Positions 1-14,500 of a DNA stretch of 64,000 nucleotides are shown piece after piece. A model generated the notes under the pieces. It did no database searches. It was given only the letters and a program-made list of their open reading frames with translations, and was not told where the DNA came from. Made by a program: the position numbers and the translations under genes. Source of the stretch: Rostratula benghalensis (taxonomy: Eukaryota; Chordata; Aves; Charadriiformes; Rostratulidae); assembly GCA_013399305.1 (NCBI GenBank), contig VXAI01000049.1, positions 2,179,965 to 2,243,964 on the forward strand. Reading direction: 5' to 3'. Position 1 is the first letter of the stretch, and the number at the start of each line of letters is the position of its first letter.

Positions 1-16
1 TGAGGACAAGCTTAGC

Positions 17-300
17 TCTTCACAGAATTGTCAGAGCTGGAAGGGACCTATGGAGCTCACCCAGTCCCACTCCCCTGCTAAAGCAGGGTTGCCCAGAGCA
101 CATCACTCAGGGCTGCATCCAGGAGGGGCTTGAAGGTCTCCGGAGAAGGGGACTCCACACCCTCCCTGGGCAGCCTCTGCCAGGGCTCTGACACCCTCAC
201 CATAAAGAAATTTTTTCTCATATCCGAATGGAACTTCCTATGTTCCTGCTTATGCCCGTTGCCTCTCATCCTGTCACTGTCAACTGGCTCCATCCTCCTT
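17..300 (-). repeat. CR1 LINE fragment, 3' part, reverse orientation
   Basis: Read on the minus strand, this matches the familiar 3' region of avian CR1 elements. It has an 'aggaagttccat' stretch, then 'gaggctgcccagggaggg', then 'ccctgctttagcagggg', and it ends near 'gggacctatggagctc' and 'cacagaatt'. The reading frames here are remnants of the old element. The high-coordinate boundary is approximate. It was recognised from memory of the family and not by alignment. Confidence 0.85.
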
Positions 301-3300
301 CAACCCACCCAACTCAGTCTTGTCAGGATTGAGCCACAAATGTGTCACACATGATCTTATGGTCACATCAAAGCATGTCCCTCTCATCTGACAGGCCTGA
401 AATAACATTTTCACAGGAACTGCACTGATTTGAGTCACACGGCATGCATGCACAGTAAAGATGACAGCAGAATTAGACTGGCTTTTGCAAGAGCGAATCT
501 GGCTGGCCCAATTAAAAGCATGACTAAAGTCACCTGGCACTAACTGTAGTGTAGACTACAAAATGAGACATATGCATTTAAAGGCTCCGTGCTGGAGCCC
601 TATACATGACATCTTTGCTGCTGCTGTTAATGAACTTGAAAGCTAACTCGAATATACATATCTGGGCTACAAAGGCAGCACAATTTTGGTGTGCTGATGT
701 GGGCTAAATCTCACTTTCTGAAGCAATATAGGCACTCACAGGTGTAAATGTCTCATTAAGAGTCATTGGGACTGGGGCACGTGGGCAGTTTACAAAACTT
801 TTGTTTATAAAACCAGTCCACATTTTCTTAGGGGCTTCATACTGTTTTACGGAACGTGCCCTAGTTGTTAAAGTTAGCAGAAAGAGGTTGTATACACTCA
901 GAAGTTTGAAAAATAGCTTAATATTCCCTCTATTAATGTCACCCTTAGTAGAGTCGCTTTCCAAGTGAAAACACACAGAACTTCAGGCAGCAGAAATGTA
1001 TTTAGGATGTTAATACAAAAGAATTTTCCAATCCTCTCCTTCGACTAATAAAGTCAATACTGAAAATCTTTATACAGTGCATGTTATTCTCACTTGTACT
1101 GCATATAATATACATCACAAACAATAATGCAATGAAGTCTTACCTCTTTGTAGTGGCATTTAGGGACTATTTCGATTAAATATAAATTTTCTAATCAGCA
1201 CTTCAGTGAAAATATTTAGCCACTGTTTTGACATGGTAGAGCGTATCACAAAGTATCTTGATCCTCACTTACTAGATTTACACAGCAACATCTTGGGTGA
1301 GCAATCAGGATACACAGACATCTGTTATCCTTCTTATTCAGCCAACTCCAGAGGGAAATATTACTGTACAGTGAGGTTTTCAAAGGTAGAAAGGGAGGGA
1401 AGTATTCAGTTAATACTGATTTCCAGTCAGATGTCTAAGTGCCCTTTGTGGCTTCAGAAATTCTCTCATAGATATGGTATGTTATAAAACAATGAAACAT
1501 CCTCGCCTGAGACACTGACCTATTCTGGCCAGTATCAACAAAAGGCACCAGAGACACGAGAGGGTTCAGCTGTGTAATGACAGGGTCAAGGACAGAGGTA
1601 AAAAAAGAACTATAGGGGATGACTGGGAATTTCTCTTCAGGGGGAAAGAAATATAGGCTGACATGACAAAAATTTTGAAGTAATGTGGAATGTAACTCAG
1701 CCACTCCTTTTTATCCTTTTCTTTAAAACAAAAACATTGTCTCACCCAGTGAAATGGAAAGACAACATCTCCCAAAGGCCGTCTTTTTTCCAGGCTTTTT
1801 TCCACAATAGTGCATTGATCAATACTTACTCCTGACAGTGAGAAATTGAAACTTGGAACCAAAGAAAGTAACATTGTTCCATGGACATAAATATGTCAGT
1901 ATTTATTTTTAGTACCACTGTCACGGCCACACATTATGATTTCAATCATTAAGGAGCTTCAATTTTCTGTACCTTTTTGTAACCTGTCCCCAAAACCTTA
2001 CACCCTACTGACACATCTTCAATACCATCTCTGTGGTTAGTCGTGTTTCACGTTTTCACAGTGACAAAGAAGAAAACATATAAATATTGATGAAGTTTGC
2101 AGGTAATGATGGATGGAGAGCTAAACTGTGGCAAGAACAGGCCATTTATACCCAATTAAAGAAGAGATATAAAGAAAGCCAAATGTGCGATCATATAGAT
2201 CCAGGACCAAATATGGGTAGTCATATTTATAGGATGAAGCATTCTGGAAAGCAGTAATTCTGAAAAGAAAGTTTAGGGTCATAATAACAAGCATGGGCTC
2301 CCTGTGCCATGCTGTGGCTACAAGATACTAAGAGGGCTCTTCTGATGCATAAGGAAGGAATACTGGGGTAGGCCACTACTGGAATGCAGATCTTTGGGGC
2401 CTCCTTTTCAAGAGGCTTAAATACTGACACACTTGTCCGTCTGTCTTCCTCCAGAGGACAGCTAAGTGTCCTTATTTTGAAGCATGCAGATGAAAAGTCT
2501 GCATAAAAGAACAGGACTTACAAGAGAAATACACGTGATGACATGCTTTAAAGGCGTTCTGCCTTTTTGCCTATTCTTAGAAACGAACGTGCTTTTACAA
2601 GAAAACCTAGTAAAGTGGAAGTTAGGAACTTATTTTTCACCATCTTCGATCTACCAAGAAATGTAACAGTTTGCTGGGAGATCACAGAAGACCTGATATA
2701 CTCATCTATATAGAATACTGCTGGGCAGGGTGATGACTACTATATACAGATCTACAGGGTTCCCTGTTGTCAGGCAGATTGTTGTTGAGAATTTTAGGAT
2801 GCTTAGAGTAGTTTAATTAAAGAGAAGCGCTGGGAGCATCGCGAGGCTAGAAATTCCTCCCTCATAGCTTATGGGGCTCAGTGCTGGAACTTTCCATATG
2901 TCTGTTTTTAACTGGCATAAACTTGTTTTGACCTTAATAAGCATTTTAGACTAACATTACACAGGGAGGAGAAAGAGAGAAAAGGAGGGGAGAAGTTAGT
3001 AGTCAAAGAGGCTTGCTTTATGACATATATAATGGAAAGATCAGCACTCCTGATTTATCCACTGGCATGTTAAAAGATTCAAAGTAAAGACAGCACAGCA
3101 TTTTATAATCTAACTGTTCTGCAAGAACATAAATTAATACACATTTTGCAATCAAACCAGCAAGCACTTGAAGAACAGGTTTGTTGTATCTATAGGTATC
3201 AAGTATCATAAAACACATAAATTAACGAGTCTGTAGATTATTAAATGACAGTTGAGATGCCAGCTTTCCTTTTTTTATCATGGAAGATATTCCCAGGATC

Positions 3301-5752
3301 TATGACATCTGTGGTGGCTAATCCCCCATAGAGAAACTGACATTAAAAGGAATTCACACTGTGGTAAAGCCATACACCATTACAATGTTAGCTATGGGTT
3401 TCCAAAGCTCTCCTGGATTCTAGGCTGTGGAGCAGAACATGAGTGAAAAATGACAAGGTCGGTTTCCATATTTGCATTGCAAACAATAGCTTTATAAACT
3501 GTGGCTTTGAACTGCTTCATTGTGGTGAAGATTTCCAACATCTTTCACAGGGGAAAAAGAAAAAAAAAAAATCTATATGCCACTCTTCTCATCTGGTATC
3601 CTGAATGCCTTGTGTCTTTCAAGAAATATTTCTTTCCAATTGCTACCCACCACATTTTCAGCACATGAATTAAAAGTGATTTTTAAAATTTGATTAAATG
3701 GGAAGATATCACTGTGAAATATCACTGCAATCTCCACAAACAAATTGTGTAGCTGACAAATTTATACATTATTCACAACAACTTTTCAGAGAAAAAATTA
3801 CTAAGAACAAGGCATGAACAAGTCTACTTCCTGCTCCACTTAATCCCAGATAGTTAAGTATGGTCTTGCTTCCATTCCAAAGTCATGCTCTGCTGGTCTT
3901 CCATTCCTGACCTCATCCCCGTTGTTGCTTCCTCTCATAAGCCCCTCAAATTTAAACACTTCTTTCATTCCATTTCTGGTAATGACAGCACCGTGATTTT
4001 TCTGTCTCTATGTTCCTGTGTTTCTATCTGCCTTTGTGTTGCTCATATCTCTGCATTGCATCACTCTGACTTCATTAGGTCCTTGCTGCACTATAAACCT
4101 TCCAGTACCAACTGGCTCAAAGAGTGACTCTTCCTTTTGGACAGAAGGTTCAAGGATTCTACCATCATTCTCCCAGAAATCCAACCTATGTAATTGCAGT
4201 GCAAACTATTTTTCATTATCACAGGACCAAAGAGAAGAAACCCAGAAAGTAGCAGATCACTTGATAGAAGTGATCTGCTCTTTCAAACTGCGACTTCATT
4301 TGGCATTTCTTCACATTAGCTGTAAACAGCTGCTGGGGTAGCAGTTGTAAACAAGCAACTATAAGGGACAGACACTGTGAAGGGAACAGGCAAATACCCC
4401 AGAACAAACTGTGTCAATAGAAACAGAACTGCTAGGGAATCCACCCGAATTTGCACTCAACATTTGCCTCTGCTAGAAAGGTTTCAAACAGGAAGCTATT
4501 TCTGCTCCATTAGTTTTAGAAATGAAAGGGACGTGACCTTTAAATATCTCATCCAAGGAACTGTAGGGCTCAAGCTCATTTACAACCCAGGACTAAGCCT
4601 TCATAGTGGTATGGCAGTAACTCCACACATAAAAACATCCACAATACTTCATTTCTAAAGCATTAATCATACTTTCCACTAGCCTTGAAACACAGCATTC
4701 TTTCATCCAAAATAGCATACCCAAATTAATACTACATATTTTTACTTTGCTGCTGTGATGAGAATAGTAATTACTATGTAGTTTCCACTTGTTTAGTCAA
4801 AAGTACTTTTCTAAAAAAGAACATTTGATACTAGCTTATATGACAGTAAAGACATAAATGGGAACGTTCTACAGCACCGTATTTACCTCTCATATAAGTT
4901 AGATCACCCATTATATCTACCTGAATGGCAACACTGTCCTATCTTTGTATTTTCATATCTCACTACACCTTTAGCTTTCCTTCAGTATGTCAAGTAATGT
5001 TGCAATGAGTGCCTCACCGTCCACTGTACAATATCTAGCAAAAAAGCATAATTATTTAGCAATGAGGAGAGAGAGAAGAAACTACAAAAGAAATCTCAAA
5101 ATAATTAAAATGAAAGTTCCAGTTACATCAGGAGTATGGCATTTAAAAAAGGCTGGCATATGTCATTCTAAAAGAATACGAACAATGTAAATAAAACTCT
5201 GAAACAATTTTTTGGCCCCCATGGTCATCTAAGAAAGGAGGCACCTAGTCATTGGGTGTTAAACTCTTTAATAACATCAGAATTACAGCTCAATCCTAGC
5301 AATCTCTTCTTTTTTTTTTTTTTCTGTATTCCCTGACACTATCTACTTCAACAGTATTCTGTCCCATTGCCCTGAATTCTTTAAGTTTCCTCAACATAAA
5401 ATGAGCACACTCAGTGCTTCTCAGAAATACGAAAGCTGTTGAGCACAACAACAGTGACAATGACAGTGGTCCCCAAAAGCACCTGCCTTACTGCAGAGAA
5501 AGGCAACAGCCACCCCGTGCAGTGCTACAGGTTCTGTTTGCTCTTTGTGTTTAGTTTTAATCCACATAATAGATCACACAAGTACACATCTACGAACAAA
5601 AGAAACTGTGAGATGGAAAAACTTCCCAGGTTTTAAAAACTTTAGCTTTCTAATGGGAACTGGTGTAAATCACATTTTGAGTCATTGAAAATACTATTAG
5701 GTAAAGGAAAATATTCTGAGCCATAACAATCACCAAAATATAAAAAGTTGTA

Positions 5753-5805
5753 GCTCCACTCTGGTTTATATTTAGATGGCTCTGGTTTATATTTATATTT
5801 CTGTA
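5753..5805. repeat. Short tandem duplication, about 23 bp unit
   Basis: The phrase 'ctctggtttatattta' occurs twice, at about 5759 and 5780, with matching flanks. This is a simple local duplication with no sign of a mobile element. Confidence 0.6.
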
Positions 5806-8033
5806 GGTAGCTATAATACCTAGCACTACAAAGCCGTCACCTCTCTAACAACAAAGCAGCTGCCAGACCACATATCAGACAGACAACCTTTTAATGTGTT
5901 ATGATCTAATGTTAATCAAAACAAAAAATCAGATCTGAGGCTATCAAAATCCATAAAAAAGTGGGAACAGTTGTCACATGAACATGAAATCCAACAAGCT
6001 ACTACCATCAGCCTGATAATCACAAAGTATAAGAAATTGTTTATTCTAGATGACGGTGGCAATGTTTTCTGTGTGTGATCAATATGGATATAGATCCACC
6101 AACTAGATTTTCCTTACTGTTAAGTGAATGTGTATCTTATTGTGGAACTAAGACAATGAAATATAGGACTTCAGTTCCACAAAGAAGCTGTAGTTGCTGC
6201 GTTATCAAATCTGAAACCATGTCAGATATCCTTGCATTTACATCCAAATCCCAACTCTATGTAGTATTGCTAAAAAAACAATGCAGACCTAAATGCTGAA
6301 TAAAATGAGCCAAAAGGGAGGCAGTGCACCACTGACATTCCAAGTGGTATGAGCTGCACTCATACCTAGACTCCTAGTTGTCTTCCCAAGGTCTTTAGGT
6401 GCATGAAACAGGCAGGCATTCAAGCTCTTCAATGGTATCATGGCTAAAACTTCACACTGAAGATCAGGCAGCTCCCTAGGGAAGAGGGTTTGACCTGCTG
6501 GTAGTCTTCTAAATTGCCTTCAGGTACAGTAGCCAACCACCTGCCAGTCTGAGAGCCACTTCACAGCCAGTTTTTCATGGGAGGCAGCCTCCGTTCCCCA
6601 CACAGTTTGTGCAACCCTGAAGTTCTACAAGTTGGGCCAGGTGGACTGAGGTTTTCCCTCATGTTTGAATGCTACAAGCAGCCTGAAGATTTTTGGCAGA
6701 GTCACATGCAACTATATTAAAGCAACTTGAGGCAGCCGGAGGCAAAAGAAAATTAAATGTAGACAGCAGGAAAGTCAAGGACACAGGAAGAAAGGCATGG
6801 TAATACATCCCTGAGAGAAAGCAAGGGAGCAAGTGCACTTTCTAAAACAAAGGAACTAGAAGCCAAGAAATTATTTGCTGTCATTTTCTCCCAACCATGT
6901 TTAGATAAGCAGTACTATTTGTACTACCTGTGAATAAGGAACTGCTTTTGCATCTTTCCACATAAAAATTTCTTCTCTTAACAGAAACAACCTGTAAAAC
7001 TCTAAACAAGTCATAAAGCTCTGACACTATTAATAGTCTGCATTTATACAGTACCAGTTGTCATCAAGAATACTCAGTGTGCCAGTCACTTGGAGAGAAA
7101 CAGACCCATCGTAAAACCTTCAGCAAGCCGCTGCATGATTAGTAAAGGACAGTGAAACATAAACCTACCTTTGGCTAAAAATAAAAAGGCAAGAAAGAAC
7201 ACAACCAAATTTGCTATGGACACCAGAAATTCCTACATTGCTGCTTTGGAACATGTTCTTCCTAAGTACCCACGTAAATGGCCAACAATCTATGTGTTCT
7301 AATATATTTAGATAATGTAGTTTAAAAAGAGCAATGTGATTTGTCATGGCACCTGCAGTGGATATAACACAGGATTCACACTGAGATGTTACTTCAGCAT
7401 TTTCCTTCAGGAAATTTATTTTATCCAAAAAATATGCTTACTCTAATAATTCAGATATCTACTCACCACCACTGGAACTACCTAGAACTACTCTGTTCAT
7501 GCAACACTGCCCAGCCTTTCCTCCTGCTCCTTTACATCATGTTTGAAACCTAAAAAATGGCCTCACCAAAACAAATCTTTGGTGGACATCCTTACAGCCT
7601 CTGCATCATGCAGCTCTTGGAGTGTCTGGAACTGTTCTCATAAACAGTGTTATTCTGTGTTTGGTTAAATTTCTGTATTCTTAGGGAACCATATTCCCTT
7701 GGTCAAGCAAACAAGATCCATCACTTGTAGTTACACTGACCAGCAGAGTTCTACGTAAGTAGTCCCCGTTAATGAATGTCCTTCCACCCAAAAGCTGATC
7801 AGTGGGACTCACCTGAGAAAGAAGGTTGAGGTTATTCAAAAGTATTAACTAGAATCTGTGCTAAAATTAAAAAGGAACACAACAACCCAGAGGTCCAATG
7901 TAGTTGCCAACATTTTTCCCTTTCGTCTGTCCTCTAGAGGAGGAATCAAAACTGAACTGTAACCAGGAAACCAACATAATAGCATGAACTGAAGTTTCTT
8001 TCATCTAAAATGACCCAAAATGCCCTCCTGGAA

Positions 8034-8068
8034 GAAAAAAAAAAAAAAAAAGAAAGAAAAAAAAAAAG
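8034..8068. repeat. A-rich low-complexity tract
   Basis: Nearly pure A with a few G interruptions. It explains the Phe/Ser-rich minus-strand open frame across it. Confidence 0.85.
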
Positions 8069-10030
8069 GCAAAAAAAGAAAGCTTGCCTTCCCACACTAC
8101 TGCTAAATCTCTGGGTTAAAAATCCATGCAAATCTAATGCAATGAAGAAATGTGATGAAAATGAAATTAATGTACTTTTGTACATTTGAGGATTTGGAAG
8201 AATCCCCCTTTCTTTTGAACATATAAAATGAAAAGATCCACAACACCCAGAAGGCTGTGAATAATTATTTTTACTAACAGGACTGCCAGAAATTTTTAAA
8301 CACTTACTAAGCACAAGATTTCAAGATTAAAAAAAAAAATTAACTTTTAAGTTTTTTTTCCCCAGATTCCTTTCCTCAACAGACTTCACATAAAGAACTT
8401 ATTTCAATTTTCCCCTCTATTAAAAATAAATGACATTAATAAAGCCAAAAAGAAGGCATTTCTATTCATCTAAATTCTGCAAGGAAGCATATTTATGCAG
8501 ATGGATGTGGTAGTGAACAGTACAAATCATTCAGAATGGTGGCTGTGGCACTTCAGTTTTGGCCTTTCTTGAGAAGTAAACAATAAGCTTGATTCTGCTC
8601 CACTGAGTTACTGATTGCACAGGTGTCACTCAATGGCATATTTTCACAGCTGATACAAAATGCATGTTCATCTTCTTTCTTGTGAACTTTCAGTAGCTGA
8701 AGTTCTGCACCAGTCAGTGGCAAATGAAGGTCATGGAACTGAATTCAGAATTATTTATCATGAAAGCCAACAGAGAGCTTAAATTCTGTTGTTTGCACTG
8801 AGGTAATCCTAAAGTAACTTGATTTCTAGAACAAAATTGAGTTCTGAGTGAATTTTGGCTAAAATACTGCAGGACTTGTGCTAACAAATAACTCTAAAAT
8901 ACTCTTTTTCCCCTTGTGGGCTCAGCTAAACTCTTCAAGGAGGCAACATTTACCTGTTTATGGTCTACAGCATTCCTGAAAACAAACAGTGGCCCTGCCT
9001 ATTTTGCTCTTCACTCCTGTTGGGCAGAAAATCTTGCTACCACTTTCTAATCTCTAGAATGTGCCAGTCTGGGCTGTGAAATCCCCAACTACCAAGCCTG
9101 ACAGGAGGATTCAAGTATTTTTTACCTTTGTAAAACCTGCTCTCTGTTCTCTTGCATAGTAGCCAAGGTGGTGGTACAATAAAATCAGAAGCTCATGCTG
9201 GCCACCAAGTGCCTTGAACAGAATAAGCTTTCTTGGTTTAAGGAAAATAACATAAAGGCTATGGTCAATGCACATTACAATCTAATACAAACTGCTTGAA
9301 ATCTATTAACAGAGCCCACTAGAAATGTGACCTGATTTCAAGATGTGAAGAATCGTGCATTTAACTGAAAACTTTATTATTTAATTAGCTTGTTGGCTAA
9401 GAGAAATCATTGCATTTACACCCTTACTCCCCAGTTTAGCTGAATCAGACAGGAGCATACTCTAGCCCCGTTAAACCATATGTTTCTCCTCTTTGGTTAT
9501 AAATGTGAAGTATCCAGATATCTAGCTGGCATATAGAGCAAAACAGACAGAACTTTGTCAGTGAAGAGCTGCCAAAGAATTAAAGCAAAAAATGTCTGTA
9601 GTCAAGGACAGCCCATGCAACTCCTTCACTATAAAATGAAATATACTTGAAGGACATTCAAGTCAACCATTCACCTGTGCAACCAGGGTGAAAATTCCAG
9701 CACTGTGATCTGCATTTCAATTCCAAATCTACCCTAGAAAGAAAAACACTCTGATTTTTAAAATCAGTTTGTGAAGGTATATAAATAAGCATCCATGATA
9801 GAATGATACAATTTTAATGGAAGTCTGAAATAGCCTGGGGAGACTGCTAAATATGTCATTGTGCTACAGAAGCACTTTATTTTTGTGAAATGCTTCAACA
9901 TTACAGAGGTATTGACAGGACCATGAGAGCCTAAGGTAAATAAATATTGTCTCCCTTTTTAGAAAGCTGTTTGCTTTATGTTATCTTCATCTTTAATAAA
10001 TGCTCAGACTCACTTAATGCGTTACAACTT

Positions 10031-10042
10031 CCCCCCCCCCCC
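10031..10042. repeat. Poly(C) run of 12
   Basis: Twelve consecutive C, followed by AAAATAATG. This is a simple mononucleotide repeat, and its length may vary or be misread. Confidence 0.85.
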
Positions 10043-10505
10043 AAAATAATGCTTATTTTAATCACTTCAGTGGAATACACCATGACACCTCCAGGCAGGT
10101 AGGAAGGTTTTTAGCACCGAGTCAGGCATCAACAAGCAGCTGTAGAACATCTGCAAGTTCTTTTATAAAAACCAGAGCCATACCTAATCTTTACATACCC
10201 AAAAAACAGGATAAATCAAGAAATGGTGATTTATGTATCTAGCAGGTTTTTTCCTGTAGCTCTCCTGAACACAGTATTTGCTTAAGTGGGAAATGGCAGA
10301 AAAAAGAAGAAAATAATCTAAAACCAACTAGAATAAAACTATTCCACTTCACATCTTTCAGTTTTTAGCATTTCACAGAATAGGCTGCTACTTTTTGTTT
10401 ATATTTAGTGTTAGAAGTCTTTCAAGATCACGTGCTGAGCAACAACCTAAAATAAATTAATATACTCAGCAAGGGATGACAGAAAACAAAAACAGTGAAG
10501 AGGAA

Positions 10506-10562
10506 ACATGTAATACCAGTTATAAAATAAATAGTTCAACATGTAATACTAGTTATAAAATA
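10506..10562. repeat. Two-copy tandem duplication, about 33 bp period
   Basis: The phrase 'acatgtaata' followed by 'c(c/t)agttataaaata' occurs at about 10506 and again at about 10539, with one mismatch. It is a recent local duplication. Confidence 0.7.
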
Positions 10563-11482
10563 GTACATGAACTTGGAGAAAAAAAGCAGTGTAACTAAAG
10601 GTTTATGTGAGATTTGGGGTCAGGCTATACTTGAATTGTCTTTTCTCGACAGACCTGTGACCGCACGATGCAACGTGTGCTTAAGCCAACTGGTCCCTGT
10701 CATCAGAGGTGCTCTGACCCACCCTGGCTGCTTAGCCGTGCTGGGCCTCTGTCCCTTGGCTCTGACCACAAGTTCTCATTCCTCCACCCAGTTAATCCCA
10801 AAGTTAATCAAAGATGGAGCATCTTAAAGGACTACTGCAAAAACACTAACTTCATTTGTATTGTATAGCATACAAAAATATGAATTAGAATACCTAAACA
10901 GTATTTACTTATGTAGGAAACATCATTAAACATCCCAGTGTGTGGAAACCATTAAGAATTCCAAGTAAGACATCTCCAAAATTGCACACCCTCCTTTCTC
11001 CTCCTGCCCCAAGAAAATAACAGCAAACATCAGGGCCTGAGCTGCATGGTACAGCTCTGCTTTGGAATTTTGAATGCTGACTCTCAAAAGTCATGCTTAA
11101 CTGCTATCTTGAGTTGGGGGTAGAGGACCTGAATTAAATATTATCAGTTTTGTTGTCAGCATTCCTTCAATGTTTATCCCCAAAGCATCATGCTAGTTTG
11201 TAGTTGACTATTAGGTGACAGAGGTAAGAAGCTGTTAAAATAGAAGCTGTTATAAATCTTAGGTAGAGTGGCTCCTACTGTAACTATACTGATACATAAA
11301 AATTAAGATGTGACAGCAACACAGACCAACAAAAAATTCTACAGAGACTGCATATTAATAGTGCCCACATCATTTCTGTCTTCACCACTGAAGATACAAG
11401 ACACAAATACAAGTTTGTTTTGGTACAGATATTTATATACTTAATAGATATAATAATTATGATTATGATAATAAGAATAAAG

Positions 11483-11483
<1 letters not shown>

Positions 11484-11561
<78 letters not shown>

Positions 11562-11576
11562 CAGACAGATAGATGG
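11484..11576. repeat. (GATA)n microsatellite with GACA edge
   Basis: About 19 perfect GATA units run from 11484 to about 11560. Two GACA units and a short GATA/GATG tail follow. The upstream flank (GATTATGATAATAAG) looks like decayed repeat. A tract of this length is likely to vary between individuals. Confidence 0.95.
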
Positions 11577-11579
11577 ATA

Positions 11580-14500
11580 CTTAATATCACTTCAACTTTC
11601 ATCATCTATGTGTACTCACACGAAGTGCAAAGTTACTGACTTCTGTTCCTTTTCGGCCATGAGGTTGGCTTAGCAATACACCTCTGGAAAAAGTAATTTC
11701 AGTTTTCATGACACTGCTTTTTTGCTGTACTAGCATTATTCCCTTCCCATGTTTTAAATCATGAACTATGTCAGCATAATAATGAATCAAATCAAAACAC
11801 AAAACTGCAGTGTTTACCTGATGTGAACACACTCTGAGAGTGAAATTAGACTTGCTAAAATGCACATGCATAAATCTCTCATAAAGTACATACATCACTT
11901 AGTATTCTTAAAAGTAGGTTTGTGCATACTACAAATGAAATGTAGCTCAGCACACCATGAATCAATGCTGGACCTCCTGAAAGTTCCATGTCCAACAGAA
12001 ATTTTTACATGCTGTAGGAATACCACTTGTATTATTAGTATTTAAACCTCAATCAATTTTTTGCTACTTCATCCTAATCTTTTTTCATCGAGTTTTGCTT
12101 GCTGGTTTTCTCATAACAGCAATAGAACTTCACAATTTTCAATTATCTAGGAGGTTTTTTCCCCCCTGTTTGCTCCTTTGCTCCACATACAAGGACATGC
12201 TTAGCTATGGTCCTTCTTTCTAAGCAATTGCTACTTAAAACCTTGCTATTTTCCTCCATTTCTTCCCTGGATAAGATAAGTTTGTGAAACAAAATCATTT
12301 AAGAATATTACCTGTCAAGTTTCAGTCATTGATATGTAAATATGTATTTTTGCTCTTGTGATTGCTCAAATGAGTGATAACTTAGTCAGATAGAACTTAG
12401 ATACTAGTATTTCCTAACAACCACAATTAGACTGATAAGAATTTGATGATCTTGCAGCCTACTGATGAAAACACTTATTTAAATTACAGTCACATTGATT
12501 TTTGTTCCTTCACCCTATTAAAAGCTAAGCATATAAATGGGGGAAAAGAACAGAGATAATACAAATGATACAGAAACATCTTAAAATGGTATTCATCAGT
12601 ACTTCAGTTAAATATCCCCCAATCATCTCATTCACAGTGTTTTTGATGTTAACATCTTTAATCATTTTCCACATCCCAAATAGGTTCTATGATTCTTTGA
12701 CTTCTGTGTGCTGTTAAAAGCAGCAACAAGACAAAAAATATTTTTCAGTAAGTACTATCATAAAATACTGATTTTAATTTAAACAGAAAAATAAGTGACC
12801 TCACTGGCAATCAAAACATTAAGACTAATAAAACCACTCTAAACTTGATCTTATTTTATCCTGCAATTCTTCCAAATAATATTTGTTTATAGCAATAAAA
12901 ATAGATATGACAATGTGCTAGATAAGAACCTCTTAGGCTGATTAAATAAACCCAGTGCTATTTTATCTTGAAAAAGCCATATGACTTGCAAAGAAAATAC
13001 TCATTAGTAATTTGAAAACCATGTTACGCTACACTTGCATTTAATAAGGTAACAATTTACATTTATGCAGTACCTTTTATCCCAAAGCAATTTACAACTT
13101 ACAGCCGGAGATTATCACTTCATCTCCAGTGAAACTTGGCAACTGTGAAGTGTTGCTCTGTACTATAAAGCAAGAATTCTGGTAGGTAACAATAAATATA
13201 AGGTTTCACTTGAGTAAGTCTGACTCTTATATTTATGCTTCCAATTAAATCAAGCAAAATTGTTAAATTATTTTCTGAAGTTGCACTGCCCTTTTTATCT
13301 TGGATCCACTTGCGAAATGAGAAACAGGTTCTGTAAAAAGCAGAAAAATATTTGCAACACCTCCTTATAGATTATCTGAAACAAACGTTTCCAGCAATAT
13401 TACTGGCCCAGCAAGGACTCTGAAAGTGTCATCTAATGTATGGCTAAAACTTCTTCCTGAGCTGCTTCCTACGTGTATCTTTGGCAATAGTACTTAGGAG
13501 CAGCATGGGATCAGGAGCTATGTGGAGAAATACTTGTAATGTTCAGCTACTTCAATAAAGACAAGGTTTAAGAGAAAAAAATAGCTACACCAAGCATTCA
13601 TAATGTCAGAATTAGGCTTTTTTTCCACTAGAATAATTGTATTACCTTAAAACAAATATAAGTTGTATACTTCCATTTCCTGCTCTCTCAAACAGGCATT
13701 TTCAACTTTTACCCTACACCAACAAAGATGAAAAATTGCTCTTTTATATAAGAAAAATAAAAAGAAGAAAAAGGAAAAAAAACCCACAAAAACATTAAAG
13801 GCAAGAAGTTATGATTCAATGTACTGTCATTTTAGGGCAAAAATACTGGCTAGCTTGCTATAGGGTAAAAAACAATCGGTTTTGGCTTTCCAAGAAAATC
13901 TGGCAGGATAACTGTGACTGAAATTCATCCTTTTCAATATGGAAAACAAGGGCATGTAAATGAAATGAAGGCCACAAAGAAGAAAACACTTTGCCCAATC
14001 AGCCTGTGGAATCATCTGCCATAAGACAGCATGGAAAACAAAACACGAGCTTAAAAGTTCAAATCATGTTGGATCATTCTGTCCTCAGCACATGTTTCCT
14101 TCAGAGAAATAAATGTTCAACATCAGGATGTAACGTCAGGCCATAACCATGCCACCACACTGTTCAGTTGCCTAATGCAATTCTATGTAAACTTTCATAA
14201 CCTGCTAAGATAAGCAATTTTTAGTAGTCCCCTTCAGAGACGAGAAGACCGCAGAAGGGAAAAAAGGGCTTACAAAAACCTACACAAAAAATCCATTCCA
14301 ATTCCAAGATCAAAATCTGATTCTTGCCCTGGGGCCTACAGAGAGCTGTAATGCAGTTAACCTTCTACTAGAGGGGGAAACAAGGAAATCAGTGCAAGAA
14401 GAGGGAGCTCTCCTAGGAACACGTTGGTGACAGAGCCAGACAGACCACTGATCTGATTGATTTCATTTCATAAGATATGTAAAAATACTAAGAGAAGTGG

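Larger units (their letters stand above)
301..11483. other. Gene-free AT-rich intergenic flank (left part)
   Basis: No supported gene is seen in this stretch. The longest open frame is 122 codons (7946-8314, minus) and reads through an A-rich tract, so it encodes runs of Phe and Ser and looks spurious. None of the frames resembles a known protein or shows linked splice sites. Contents I can name are homopolymer tracts (for example A-rich at about 8034-8068 and twelve C at 10031-10042), a tandem duplication at about 5753-5805 and another at 10506-10562. In human the next gene beyond the BRD7 5' end is NKD1, far away, so an empty flank here is expected. Confidence 0.7.

Noticed and set aside
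7946..8314. 122-codon minus-strand frame in the left flank
   Set aside because: The A-rich tract yields runs of Phe. There is no family resemblance and no linked splice sites.
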